From Hetaerina americana (lineage: Eukaryota > Arthropoda > Insecta > Odonata > Calopterygidae), in NCBI GenBank assembly GCA_022747635.1, contig JAKTNV010000011.1, forward strand, positions 17,997,481 to 18,061,480: a stretch of 64,000 nt of DNA. Reading direction: 5' to 3'. This document shows, piece after piece, positions 34,265-43,763 of the stretch (position 1 is its first letter; every line of letters begins with the position of its first letter). The translations under genes were made by a program, and so were the position numbers. A model generated the notes under the pieces. It saw only the letters and a list, made by a program, of their open reading frames with translations, was not told the DNA's origin and did no database searches.

Positions 34265-34909
34265 CATACAATATTCGTGTTTCAATACCATTATAAGTAA
34301 ATTTTAGCAATGCAGATGTTTTACAGTTTTAATCTACATCATTTCTCTTCCAAATTTATCCTTGAATGTATCGTGTATGTTTCTTTGAGTCGAGTCTTTG
34401 AAAAAAAGTTTAAAAAACTGGAGTACTATCCCTGAAAAATAGATGATGTTTTCTCATTGTAAATCCCTTTGGTTTGGGTCGGATTAAGGTGAATTTGATT
34501 GGTACATGAAGGCGTTTGTCTTCATGAATTAATCAAATAGCTGGATGGCATCATTGCTAAACTATTAATTACATAGCCGTCCAAATATTTATAAACACAA
34601 GACAAAGGAATCTTTGCGTACACATGCACAGGAAGAATGAAAGTTTGTCGTAGAGAATTTAGAGCAATTGACAGATATATTCAAGCGAGAAAAACATCGC
34701 AAGAGAAAACCTAAACTTTAACTGAAATTATAAATGAGGGCAAAGGATTTCAATCAAGTGAATTTTTGTATTCACCTGGATTATCAAAACCACATTATCT
34801 CCCAAGTACGTGAACCGTTCAGGGATTTCTTAGGGAAATACATAAAAATAAATTATTTTGCGTATTATTTTTTAAGTTTATGACATGATATCCTTTTACC
34901 TTGATACAC

Positions 34910-35960
34910 ATTTCTCATCGTTTCTCCAACTTTTATAAGCCGTGCAAAAAGTAGTGTTTTGGAGGGTCGTCAAATAAGGCATCTACACGTATGCTGGCGA
35001 TGACTTCTTCGTTCGACGTGATACGTTTTCCATCAAGCCATTTTTTAAAGTTTGGAAATGAAAAAAGCTACTGGAGGCTAAATCTGGTGAATACGGTGAA
35101 TATTGTTATAATTGGAACTTTAATTTCATAATACTCGCCATGAAAACTGCCCAGATACGCCCCCATGCCTGTTCTTCATGGAAGAGGTTTTTTTTTCTCT
35201 CTATAAGAGGTCGTTTTTTCTTGATATTTGGCTCAACCGGTGTCATAACGACGAATAATACTCTTTTATTAATCGATTGTCCTTTTTGCAAGCTATTGAT
35301 GTAAATGATTCCGCGTGTGTATCAAAGAAACCGTAACCATAGCCTTGTCGGGCTAATTTCCTGTCTTTGCTTTCTTGGGAACCGGATCCCCTTTAGAAAC
35401 CCACTGTTTCGACTTCCTTTGTCTCTCGATTGTAGTAGTGTAGCCATGTTTTGTCCGCAGTTATGTATCGATGTACAAACTCGTCAGGATTACAAGGGAA
35501 AAGTACCAAACCGGCTTCCAAACCGACCACATGACTGCATTTACCCTTCACTGAGAGCAAACGCGAAAGCAAATGTTCATCATTTGTGAATGTACAGCCA
35601 CGCTCAAACTCATTGACCCAATTGTAAACAAACGCATACGCAGGTGTAGATGTGCCATGAACTTCATCCAGCTCACCTTAGATATCTTACGTTGCTAAGC
35701 CTTTTAAATTGAAGTATTTAATCACAGCACAAAATTCAAATTCTTCAAAATCAATTCAAACTAAATTCTTTTTTTCCATTTCGCTAAATAAACAAAAGTA
35801 TGTTGCTTCAGTCGATCATGAAAATGAAACCACGATATGGATATAATAGCTGCAACTTTAACGGCAGTCTTGTGACAGATGAGGCTTACTAAAGGCAAAC
35901 CTTTTATGGTTCCATGAGTGCCATCTCTTGGAGTATCCAAGGAATTATTAAACGACCCAT
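34910..35960 (-). pseudogene. mariner transposase pseudogene, nearly full span
   Basis: On the minus strand, starting near 35779: MEKKNLV, a stop, then FCAVIKYFNLKGLAT, ELDEVHGTSTPAYAFVYNWV, NEFERGCTFTNDEHL. These are the N-terminal helix-turn-helix region and the linker of a mariner transposase. NPDEFVHRYITADKTWLHYY follows, with the first catalytic Asp. Decayed middle segments lead to FPNFKKWLDGKRITSNEEVI and a C-terminal KLEKR. About 90 codons of the N-terminal half are deleted before NPDEF, and stops and frameshifts abound; the second and third Asp regions are not recognisable. The right edge (AATTATTAAACGACCC, ~35940-35955) resembles a mariner terminal repeat; a weak partner lies near 34805. 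Duplicated at 55297-56347. Confidence 0.8.
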
Positions 35961-37239
35961 GTATATGTTGAAATAATTGTCAGCCATAATATTACACTGG
36001 AGAAAATTCGTGCAATGGTACTCTGATTTCATCCTGGAGTCCCAGCACATCCAGATTATGATTTTAATTCTGATTTAAATCGTTGCAGAATCAATAATTT
36101 GTTCCCTTCCCACCGTTTAGTGCATCAAACCTAGTTATTTTAATGTGCTGACGATAGCGTTCATGTCTGCGTGAATTTATTTATCAACCCTCTTCAAGAA
36201 TACATTTGGTATCAGTTAGGGATATTGAAGTAGGTGTGAACTTCCAAATTAAGGTATTTCTCCGAAATGTTCCATAATTGGCACGAGCCTTTTTTTATTT
36301 CTAAGGGCTATATTTTATCGCCAGTTTGAATTATAGATCATCATTATTTTTGAAAACTACTTTCATTGTGAAAGTTAGAGCGATGCGAGATTATACTGCA
36401 GACGTTATCGAAATCCAATTGAAAATTTCCTAGACTTGTGTAAGGTGTCGGTTCCTACGAATATCTCGATCCGATTTCAAATCAGGTGAGAAATGCGTAG
36501 GATCGTTCGCTTCATTTGATTAATGAAATTAATGTCTGAAGAAAACCTTTTTTTTCTCCCAATTAATAAAGTTGTAAGAGCCGGAGGGAGCAGCTGGTTG
36601 GATATTGTCAGTCACGTTAGGTCGAATCAAGTTATCCCTCACATGCTTACTTAATACTGTCGAAGTGGGTAATTCGCACTCGAGTGCTAATTGCTTTATT
36701 AAGGTGAACCATCACGCGAGTGACAGGGCGTGGAAGAGAGAGTTACGAAGGAGAAAAATGCAAGGCATTTGTCATATCTTAAATTTCGGAAATGGTAAAC
36801 GTCGGATTTTTTGCAACGAATGTACATTTTTCATAATTCTTCTTTGAACCTTTATTATCATATAATGGCCGAGATAAGGTCACCCGATCGGTCGTGGACG
36901 TGAAATCTATGGAAAAGTAACACCGAGATTAAAAGGAGTGGCGCCGAATAAAATGGTTAATGAGTCAGTTGTGGCAAAGGGGCGGAAATTACATGAACTC
37001 GAGATATCCTGAGACAGCGAGGAATAATTATGAATAAGAGAATGTATGGCATTGTTTCGGGATAACTAAGTGAATTAAAATTGGTAATTTTCCACGTGAA
37101 TACGCGTGTAAAAGTACCTGGTATTAGTCAATTGTATCAGTAAACATTTTGTAGATTTCGCCGAACTAAATTAAGGTGTCCAGATCGCATGATAATAGGA
37201 GAAATCCACAGAATATTAACCGTTCTAAGTTTTTTCAAT
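35961..37239. other. intergenic, nothing recognised
   Basis: AT-rich apparently unique DNA with one unassigned 80-codon frame (36605-36847) that is identical in the second copy (56992-57234). No motif. 34265-34909 is likewise blank. Confidence 0.4.
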
Positions 37240-37447
37240 TCGCTTAGATATTAGAATATGGGCAAACGATAAATGGACAGCAAATAGGATTGGGATGTTG
37301 GTCGGAATGAAGGGGGGAAGGAAGCATACGGCATTGAAGAGGGCCTTGTTGCAGAGTAGGATGTTGGGTTGTGTTTTGTTAGGCGAGACAAGAGAATTTT
37401 TTTGGTTGTTGCGTTCAACCAAAACCTACCTGAACTGGTAGATTACC
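37240..37447 (+). pseudogene. LINE-R C-terminus and 3' UTR
   Basis: One frame reads IGMLVGMKGGRKHTALKRAL then LQSRMLGCVLLGETR, matching the GML-x-GMKGGRKY block at 4800-4883. The 3' UTR follows with TTGCGTTCAACCAAAACCTA and CCTGAACTGGTAGATTACC, ending near 37447. The antisense 65-codon frame at 37225-37422 is a shadow. Confidence 0.75.
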
Positions 37448-38214
37448 TATAATTAATCAGTATACTTCGCCAACGTCACACATATCACGGGAGGTGAACC
37501 AACATCTGAAGTGCATATGACTGCATGTGCACCTCCCGTTATCAATATTAAAACTATCGGCATTTGAGTACTTCTGGTGCACCAAATGATCCTTTTCGGT
37601 CCGGTAGCATTAACGCTGGGTATAATATTCAATTGCAGGAACTTCGGCCTCAGGCGGCAAATCCGTCCGTTAATTCCTCTTGGCTTCATCGGTGGTGACA
37701 ACCATTTCGGAAGAATCACAATAACGATGACCGCGCAAATTTTCGGTGGGCACAAAGAAACGCGACCAGGGACCCACCTGCCCGGCCCTTTAGGGTGCGC
37801 ACCGTGGTACTAAATACGTAATATACTTCCCGAAGGATGAACGAGGAATTTCACTTAGCCGAATTTCGCCCTCGGTTATTAAAACTAAACCCACATAAAT
37901 TTCCGCCCCGGCCGTCGACTACTCTCCATCAAGGCGGGAGGAAAGTGCGGAATGGCAGAAATGGGGGGAGGGAGGGCGGCGAAGAGAGCGAGGAGGGGGT
38001 GGGTGGAATGGAAGAAGGGACACGGTCAATCCATTTCCATTTGGGATTCCCGCCCCACCCCTCCCGACAGCGCGACCCCTTTCCCCTTAGAGCCGAGCGG
38101 GATGGGCGCGGAGGAGGGGGAGAGGACATCAAGAGCCGGAAGGGAACACCTTGAATGTCCCCTTCCTTTCTTTCCCATCCCGACCTTCTATTATGTATAA
38201 ATATATATATACAT
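37448..38214. other. intergenic: hairpin at 37481-37536, GC-rich island 37800-38180
   Basis: ACGGGAGGTG near 37486 pairs with CACCTCCCGT near 37531, a 10-bp-arm hairpin just after the LINE-R end. Opposed frames of 100 (minus, 37453-37755) and 78 codons (plus, 37577-37813) are unassigned. 37800-38180 is a GC-rich island with overlapping low-complexity frames. Confidence 0.4.
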
Positions 38215-38262
38215 TGTTTATGGTTTATACATTTATATATATATATATAAACCATAAACACA
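38211..38262. repeat. palindrome joining (TA)n and the SINE-A 3' end
   Basis: TTGTTTATGGTTTATA and its reverse complement TATAAACCATAAACA face each other across a CATTTA plus (TA)n centre. GTTTATGGTTTA is the SINE-A 3' end sequence (seen at about 42798-42810), so this looks like two SINE-A 3' ends meeting tail to tail, one reduced to its last ~15 bp. Confidence 0.7.
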
Positions 38263-38525
38263 GTAATTAACCCGAAGGTCGGTTTGGTTGGTGATGGTAG
38301 AGTTCACCCAGTACTAAGCCCGACGGCGTGTGAAATTCAAACATCAGGGTAGGGGGGCCAGTTCCTTTCCCTGTGCCGGTTATGGTTTCCCAGGAAGATC
38401 TGGTACCCGGAAAATCACATAGCTTGGGGTGGAGCTGCAGTTGCCCAGAGTGCCTTGCCCGGGAATCGAACGCGGGACCCTCCAGTCAGCAGTCCAACGC
38501 TCTACCCCCTGGACTACCGCGACCC
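38249..38525 (-). repeat. SINE-A, full length, minus orientation
   Basis: A tRNA-derived SINE of about 275 bp. Read on the minus strand it begins GGTCGCGGTAGTCCAGGGGG with the A-box region (TAGTCCAGGGGG), then the B box region with GCGTTCGATTCCCGGGCAAG (one change from GGTTCGATTCC). The body has CTGCAGCTCCACCCCAAGCT and the 3' end CCGACCTTCGGGTTAATTAC, ending in TGTTTATGGTTTAT. It is close to 42530-42810. Its head points to the truncated head at 38618-38657. Confidence 0.85.
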
Positions 38526-38556
38526 GTGCATATAGTATATATATATATATGCACGG

Positions 38557-38617
<61 letters not shown>
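38526..38617. repeat. (TA)n with CCCGTGCATA/TATGCACGGG palindrome
   Basis: CCCGTGCATATA at 38523 pairs with TATATGCACGGG at about 38546-38557 across a TA-rich centre. A (TA)n tract (about 38560-38609) and CACACACGGG follow. It lies between two opposed SINE-A heads. Confidence 0.85.
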
Positions 38618-38618
<1 letters not shown>

Positions 38619-38657
38619 GTCGCGGTAGTCCAGGGGGTAGAGCGTTGGACTGCTGAC
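38618..38657 (+). repeat. SINE-A head only (40 bp)
   Basis: GGTCGCGGTAGTCCAGGGGG then TAGAGCGTTGGACTGCTGAC, the first 40 bases of SINE-A including the A box, cut off before the B box and replaced by (TA)n. An orphan SINE 5' end is unusual because SINE copies are normally 5'-truncated, not 3'-truncated. With 38480-38525 it makes a ~40-bp inverted repeat. Confidence 0.8.
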
Positions 38658-38675
38658 TATATATATATATATATA

Positions 38676-38749
<74 letters not shown>

Positions 38750-38750
38750 T
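38658..38750. repeat. (TA)n / (TG)n microsatellite
   Basis: TA units, a short TGTGTGTG run, then about 34 TA units. This tract is 16 bp shorter in the second genome copy. Confidence 0.95.
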
Positions 38751-38809
38751 ACACATGCACACACACACTCATGCATACATATATGTGTGTTTGTAAATGT
38801 ACATGGAGC

Positions 38810-39150
38810 TGTTTGAGTGTGCGCCCCAACCACCCCACTCCAATCACCTTATCTCCCGCGCCCACGAAAAACTCCCGGCCATCAAACAATCGAGCATCGC
38901 CGTGCGGACGCTCCTCCGCCCGCCTTCGTCTGTGGCGCCCGAACGACTGAGTGCGTTCGGGGGGTTTCGTGGGGAGGGGGGAAATGTGGGGTATTGGGGA
39001 GTTGGGCGGAATGACGGAGTGGGAGGGGGAGCAGGAGGGTGGGCAGCACGCGCCCCAGGATTCGAGTCTCCACAACAATTAGGCTACACATGGAAACCCT
39101 TCCTCCTTGCTCCCCGCTCCTCCTCCCCCCATGATACCTTTCTGCCACTC
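38810..39150. other. GC-rich island
   Basis: A GC-rich patch, with a G-rich middle (38955-39050) and C/T-rich ends. A 131-codon plus-strand frame (38797-39192) and antisense frames overlap. None is recognised. Confidence 0.35.
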
Positions 39151-39327
39151 GCTCACCTCTCCACACTCCACAAAAAATACTACTCTTTTTAGTTCATTCT
39201 TTTTTTCTCTCTCAGTCCTATTTTTCTTAACGTATTCGGACTCTCGTTCTGACGCTACAACCACCTTCCCTTTTTTCTACCCACTTTCTGCAATTGTACG
39301 TATCTGTAAAACTATGCGTATATATAT

Positions 39328-39329
<2 letters not shown>

Positions 39330-39409
<80 letters not shown>
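39330..39409. repeat. (CA)n-(TA)n microsatellite
   Basis: CACACACA from about 39330, then about 30 TA units. Confidence 0.97.
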
Positions 39410-39411
<2 letters not shown>

Positions 39412-39426
39412 TAATATATCCGCATC

Positions 39427-39582
39427 CATAAATAAATATATATATATATTTATTTATAGATGATATACAAGCACTCACGAGAGCAATATAACCGCACAAT
39501 AGAACACAAAATAAAACATGTAACACATAAAAGGAGACTGACATTTTAGATTTTTTGAGCTTTCGGCCTTCTTCAAGTAAGA

Positions 39583-39583
<1 letters not shown>
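39427..39583 (-). repeat. PLE-type terminal module
   Basis: Read on the minus strand: CTTACTTGAAGAAGGCCGAA then AGCTCAAAAAATCTAAAATG, and a run with ACATGTTTTATTTTGTGTTC. The GAAGAAGGCCGAAAGC core is the GAAGA-stem-GAAA motif common at PLE ends. It is flanked by (TA)n on both sides, as at 3479-3682. Confidence 0.55.
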
Positions 39584-39643
<60 letters not shown>

Positions 39644-39660
39644 TATACATATATGTGTGT
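39584..39660. repeat. (TA)n / (CATA)n microsatellite
   Basis: About 24 TA units, then CACATATACATATA units. The second copy of this locus is 30 bp shorter. Confidence 0.95.
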
Positions 39661-39895
39661 GTGTACACACACATGGACGCATACACACCCTCATTCATGC
39701 TCAGACATTACTACTCATTCGAGACTTATCACACTGATTCCCCAAAGCGTTGAGGACCGATAGTACCATTTCATTTGACTGGCGAATACGCTTAATTATC
39801 GGAAAAAAATGTGCACAAGCACTTGTATGTGTATGTATGTATAGATATACATATACATATATATATATATATTATATATACATACATACACGCAC

Positions 39896-40161
39896 AAACC
39901 GCTGTTAGCGACCCGAAGGTCGGTTTGAGATGCAAGGTCAGGACTAAAATTACACTAATGACAACGGCATTTGAAATTCACGCATGAGCTGTATAGGAGG
40001 GCCGTTTCCTTTCTCTATTCCTCTTATAGTTTCCCTGAATGATATGGGACGCAAAATATCATTCTGTTAGGTTGAAGCTGAAGGAATCCAGAAGCATCCC
40101 TGGGAATTGAACCATGACTCTTCTATCAGTAGTTTGTTGGTTTAACTAATGGAATAACACG
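39896..40161 (-). repeat. SINE-A copy, old
   Basis: The plus strand starts AACCGCTGTTAGCGACCCGA then AGGTCGGTTTGAG, the reverse of the SINE-A 3' end. Near 40110 GGGAATTGAACCATGACTC is the decayed B box. It is far more diverged than the copy at 38249. Confidence 0.7.
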
Positions 40162-41209
40162 TACTTATACGAGCATATACATAAATTGGTGTCTAAATTC
40201 TTTTACACATGTTTTTGTATGAATACATATATATGTGATGGCCATAAAGTAATTCTTATAGTTCCCTCAACACTGCCCACTCACCTTCAATATACCTTCT
40301 AAATATATGCACTGTTTTATTTATTCTGTTTTATGTCCCCCAACTTTAATGCTTATCGTAAACGTCACAATTCTTGAAAATTTCATTTCCTTTGCTTTCA
40401 TATGATTAATTCTCATATTATTCCTATCATATTGATTCTGCCTACCCTAAGTAATGATTGCAACCCTTTGGTTGACTAGCTAACTAAGGGGTGATCATGA
40501 AACTGATTTAAAGAGCTCCTCACTTACTTTCTTTCCAGTCTCCAGCCTCTCCCTTGCCTCGCTTGCTATTTTTACCCATCTAATAAACAGGGTTTTATTA
40601 AGAGTGTCTGGTTTTGATCTAATTATTTAGACAAACAATGACTTTGGTCATGGAAGAAGGGTGACCCAACTAGTGAGAGGTATAGGTTTTCCCGTAGCGG
40701 GAGGTTGATGCAAATTCACGGTGGATGTTCGGAATCCAAGGCGTATGGCACTCGGAATAAGTGCCGGTACTTTGAAAACAAGGGTGACCTGTTTCCCGTT
40801 AGGAGCTAATGGAAGGGTCAGCACTTAGCAGATGACCTTAGCTACGGTAATTGTAAATTGCTGTGGCTGAGTGAGCCTTTCGCGTCCCGGATAACCTCTA
40901 GGGACATACGAGTGTGCCTCGTTCGCGTACTGCTGTGAATACTTGCACCTATTTTATTTCCAAAAATTCCTGAGGTTTCATTGGTGGTTTTCCATTATAT
41001 ATCTCTAAATAGTGGATCAATTATCCACTCTAGAATGACCTAAACTAATACATGGAGTAAATAGTTGAATACGTTTTGACTTTTTAAGTATTAATATAAA
41101 GACTGTTTAACCGCTAAGGAGAAGACAATTGTATGATCCAATAACTAAACAGTGCTGCATCCTTAAGGTCGACTTATTTCAAATTTAGATAAATATTGTA
41201 AAACATGGA
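40162..41209. other. intergenic, nothing recognised
   Basis: Unique-looking sequence. One substitution separates the two assembly copies here (T near 40858, C at the matching position in copy 2). Confidence 0.4.
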
Positions 41210-41640
41210 CAGAAGAAAGCATTTTCGATTCCACGTCCTTCCTGTCGCCCTCCATCTCTCCCGCCACCTTGCCTGCCCAAAAGTGATCCCTACTATCAGT
41301 CTTCAACATTCCATTGCCACTCAGTATGTCATGTATTCATTTTTCTCGACTTTTTTTAATTTTACCTCGTTAACTTTTACCTTCCTTTACCACGCCTATC
41401 ACTCATGCATACGTTTCACTTCCTACCAGTTATATTATTTTCTCCACACATCTTCAACGCTTATCCTCCACGACCAAGTTTCCGAGCCGGATTTTACTAT
41501 GCTATAAATCTAAATTTTAAAGTCTTTTCCTTGCATATTTCCTCAATGGTCCCTATCATTATCTCTCAAACCCCTCCGTCTTCCTTTTCCCTCCGTTTGC
41601 TTCTCTCTACGTAATATTATCCGCATGCATTGCTCATTTT
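41210..41640 (-). pseudogene. LINE-R fragment
   Basis: The minus strand reads SGSETWSWRISVEDVWRK, a stop, then EVKRMHE and later RLIVGITFGQARWRERWRAT. These correspond to the Y-G-S-E-T-W block, the following F-E-x-W-x-W-R segment and a degenerate EG-x-x-GKR-x-x-GR block. Plus-strand frames of 100 and 69 codons here are antisense shadows. Confidence 0.5.
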
Positions 41641-42405
41641 ATTATTCCGCCGGCTTCCCGACGAAAGGGGAATGGATGCGCGTGTCCGGGTGGAGGGAAA
41701 CTTGGAGGAAGAGATGGGGCTCCAGCAGTGGAAAGCGACCCCGGAGGACCTAGCGCCGGCGCCTGGGGAATGCTTATTTCGCAATAGAAGTGGGGAGGCT
41801 ATAACAGGATGCTTTCAGTCCAATTATACCTAAGAAATTATAACAAAAAACCAGGAAACCTCATTGGCATAGATGGTGTGGATTGCCGCGTTAACAATGG
41901 AAATGTACTATGTAGGGTATTTTAGCCAATTCTCAGTGTGCCTTATTAAACAATATCTTTTTAAATTATGCAGATCTTAAAACTATTTTTACCTATTTCC
42001 ATAAGGATAATCCGATTCTGTTGTATTTCATATTTTGGAAAATGTATGCTTCAATGGCAATTAATGGGTGAGCTAATGTGACTCTCTAATTCGTAATATT
42101 AGATTGCATGTTATGAAAGGGTGGGTTAGCCGAATATATGGGCGAATACTTCTCCCTAGGTGAAAATGAGATATTTTCGGCAGCTTTACGTGCCTTATGG
42201 CTCTTACTTTCGCTTTCCTAATGCAGACCCAATTCCGTGGAAAATCATTTTATGGAGGGCATTCACGTTCTGAGGTCATCGTGACAAGGACGTGAAAGTG
42301 GTGATGCGTCAACGGAGACAATAGTGAGAATGGACACGGTAGCTTGAGGAACGAAGACGTTTGGGCACAAGAAGCTATGTTCTCACACACACACACACAC
42401 ACACA

Positions 42406-42410
<5 letters not shown>
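41641..42410. other. intergenic; short unassigned frame
   Basis: A 67-codon plus-strand frame at 41630-41833 has no known motif. A T/A difference between the assembly copies makes one codon Leu here and Gln there, so if both were real alleles the change would be non-synonymous. I do not regard it as a gene. Confidence 0.3.
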
Positions 42411-42479
<69 letters not shown>

Positions 42480-42480
42480 A
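42385..42480. repeat. (CA)n-(TA)n-(CA)n microsatellite
   Basis: CA units, about 26 TA units (42411-42463), then CA units again. It is 50 bp upstream of a full SINE-A. Confidence 0.97.
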
Positions 42481-42529
42481 TAAATAAGTATAAATCTGCG
42501 TTTGTTTACGTCGAGTCGTTATACAGCAG

Positions 42530-42810
42530 GGTCGCGGTAGTCCAGTGGGTAGAGCGTTGGACTGCTGACACCGGAGGGTCCCGGGTTCGATTCCCGGGCA
42601 AGTCACTCTGGGCACCTGCAGCTCCACCTAAGCTGAAGTGATTTTACGGGTACCAGGTCTTCCTGGGGAACCATAACCGGCACAGGGAAAGGAACTTGCC
42701 CCCCTACCCTGATGTGTGAATTTTCGTACGCCGTATAGGGCTTAGTACTGGGTGATCTCTACATCACCTACTAAACCGACCTTCGGGTTGATTACTGTGT
42801 TTATGGTTTA
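42530..42810 (+). repeat. SINE-A, full length, best-preserved copy
   Basis: A tRNA-derived SINE, 281 bp. It starts GGTCGCGGTAGTCCAGTGGG, whose TAGTCCAGTGGG fits the Pol III A box, and carries an exact B box GGTTCGATTCC at about 42582. The tRNA-like head ends near CCCGGGCAAGTC. The body has GGGTACCAGGTCTTCCTGGG, AACCATAACCGGCACAGGGA and TTGCCCCCCTACCCTGATG, and ends ACCGACCTTCGGGTTGATTA then CTGTGTTTATGGTTTA before (TA)n. It is the reference for the copies listed elsewhere. The tRNA head does not fold into a full cloverleaf, so I do not call it a tRNA gene. Confidence 0.9.
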
Positions 42811-42815
42811 ATATG

Positions 42816-42818
<3 letters not shown>

Positions 42819-42867
<49 letters not shown>
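42819..42867. repeat. (TA)n microsatellite
   Basis: About 24 TA units sitting exactly between the SINE-A 3' end and the LINE-J fragment. It is 6 bp longer in the second copy. Confidence 0.97.
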
Positions 42868-42870
<3 letters not shown>

Positions 42871-43653
42871 GCATCATTGGCTGAGAGACGATTCAATGCA
42901 AGATTGAAATTATTAAATAAATTTTTAATAAATCCGCATGTTTCACCACCGAGGTTTCGAAAATTATTCGTACTCCTACATACATTGGTCGCTCGGATCA
43001 TGCATATAAAATTCGGGAAATAGATGCCAGAACTAGCCGACTCAAGGACTCCTTCTTCCCACGGACAATACGGGATAGCAACTGCAGGGTTATAGATAGC
43101 AAAAATTCCATTGCCACCCCCAGCGTCTAAAAAATAATTAGTTGTATTTAAATGCATGCTCTTCCACTAACCTTATGCGTTTTGTTATAATAACCCATTC
43201 TTTCCGAATTACCTCATTCGTGTTCTGTTCATCTGTTTTTAAGTTTCCCTTTCAATCCCTCGTCCCTCTCCGCGGGGGGAAATTCCTACTACCTGCAACG
43301 TTGGGTCCCATTCCTTGCCTTTTACAGACTCTTTGGGGGTGGAGTGTTTCGTGGTACATTTTCATGTGGTAGTGATGTTTCAATTTCTTGCTTGTTGTGT
43401 CCTGGCTTCCGTGTTGTAGGATGGCTTTCGTGCTGCATCCTGGGGTGCAGTTTTTTAGTTGTTTTGCGGTATATGTGTTTGCATGAGTATTGGATGAAGG
43501 GATTTTTGCATGAGTGTGTGCGCTGCTGTGGTTGTAATTTTCCGTGTTGTTTCTTTTGCATGTGGTATATTTCCTTTTTACGGTTGGTGACCTAACACCC
43601 CCCGCCACACGCCCTTGCGGCGGCTTGCGGGGTATTATGTAGATGTAGATGTA
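42868..43653 (+). pseudogene. LINE-J: C-terminal coding part plus complete 3' UTR with terminal hairpin
   Basis: The plus strand encodes AERRFNARLKLLNKFLINPH, and after a frameshift IIRTPTYIGRSDHAYKIREI, then [20 protein letters not shown] and a stop near 43134. This is the C-terminal end of a non-LTR retrotransposon polyprotein; [11 protein letters not shown] is the family motif, with Ser for Trp here. About 450 bp of 3' UTR follow. Its end holds CTAACACCCCCCGCCACACG, CCCTTGCGGCGGCTTGCGGG, GTATTATGTAGATGTAGATG. The GC-rich part folds as CCGCCACAC/GCGGCGG-type stem. The copy is 5'-truncated at the same point as 3930-4202. It ties the dispersed hairpin cores to a LINE 3' end. Frames up to 142 codons antisense to the UTR (43252-43680) are not supported as genes. 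Confidence 0.75.
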
Positions 43654-43697
43654 TATATATATATATATATATATACGCATACATGCGTATATATATA

Positions 43698-43760
<63 letters not shown>
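43652..43760. repeat. (TA)n with ATACGCATACATGCGTAT palindrome
   Basis: (TA)n, a short ACGCATACATGCGT palindrome with ATATACGCAT units, then about 30 TA units. It directly follows the LINE-J TGTAGA tail. Confidence 0.95.

Positions 43761-43763
<3 letters not shown>

Larger units (their letters stand above)
34265..43662. repeat. first copy of a ~9.4-kb near-identical duplication
   Basis: This segment is repeated at 54652-64000. Shared landmarks sit at offset +20387 from the left end to about 38.2 kb, then at +20391, +20393, +20377, +20347, +20349 and +20355. Every offset change falls in a (TA)n tract. Outside (TA)n I noticed four substitutions (near 38346, 40858, 41751 and 42957). The second copy is preceded by an N gap and an A/T-only stretch, which points to an uncollapsed haplotype or overlapping contig end. 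Confidence 0.95.

Noticed and set aside
37453..37813. Opposed 100- and 78-codon frames, identical in both assembly copies
   Set aside because: Identity reflects the near-identical duplicated segment, not selection. No motif, and the frames overlap antisense.
42530..42605. Possible tRNA gene (A and B boxes present)
   Set aside because: The A and B boxes belong to the SINE-A head: the same ~75 bp is followed by the same ~200-bp body in several copies, and the cloverleaf is incomplete.
43252..43680. 142-codon minus-strand frame beside the LINE-J hairpin
   Set aside because: It is antisense to the LINE-J 3' UTR and extends into (TA)n; Thr/His/Lys-rich with no family match.
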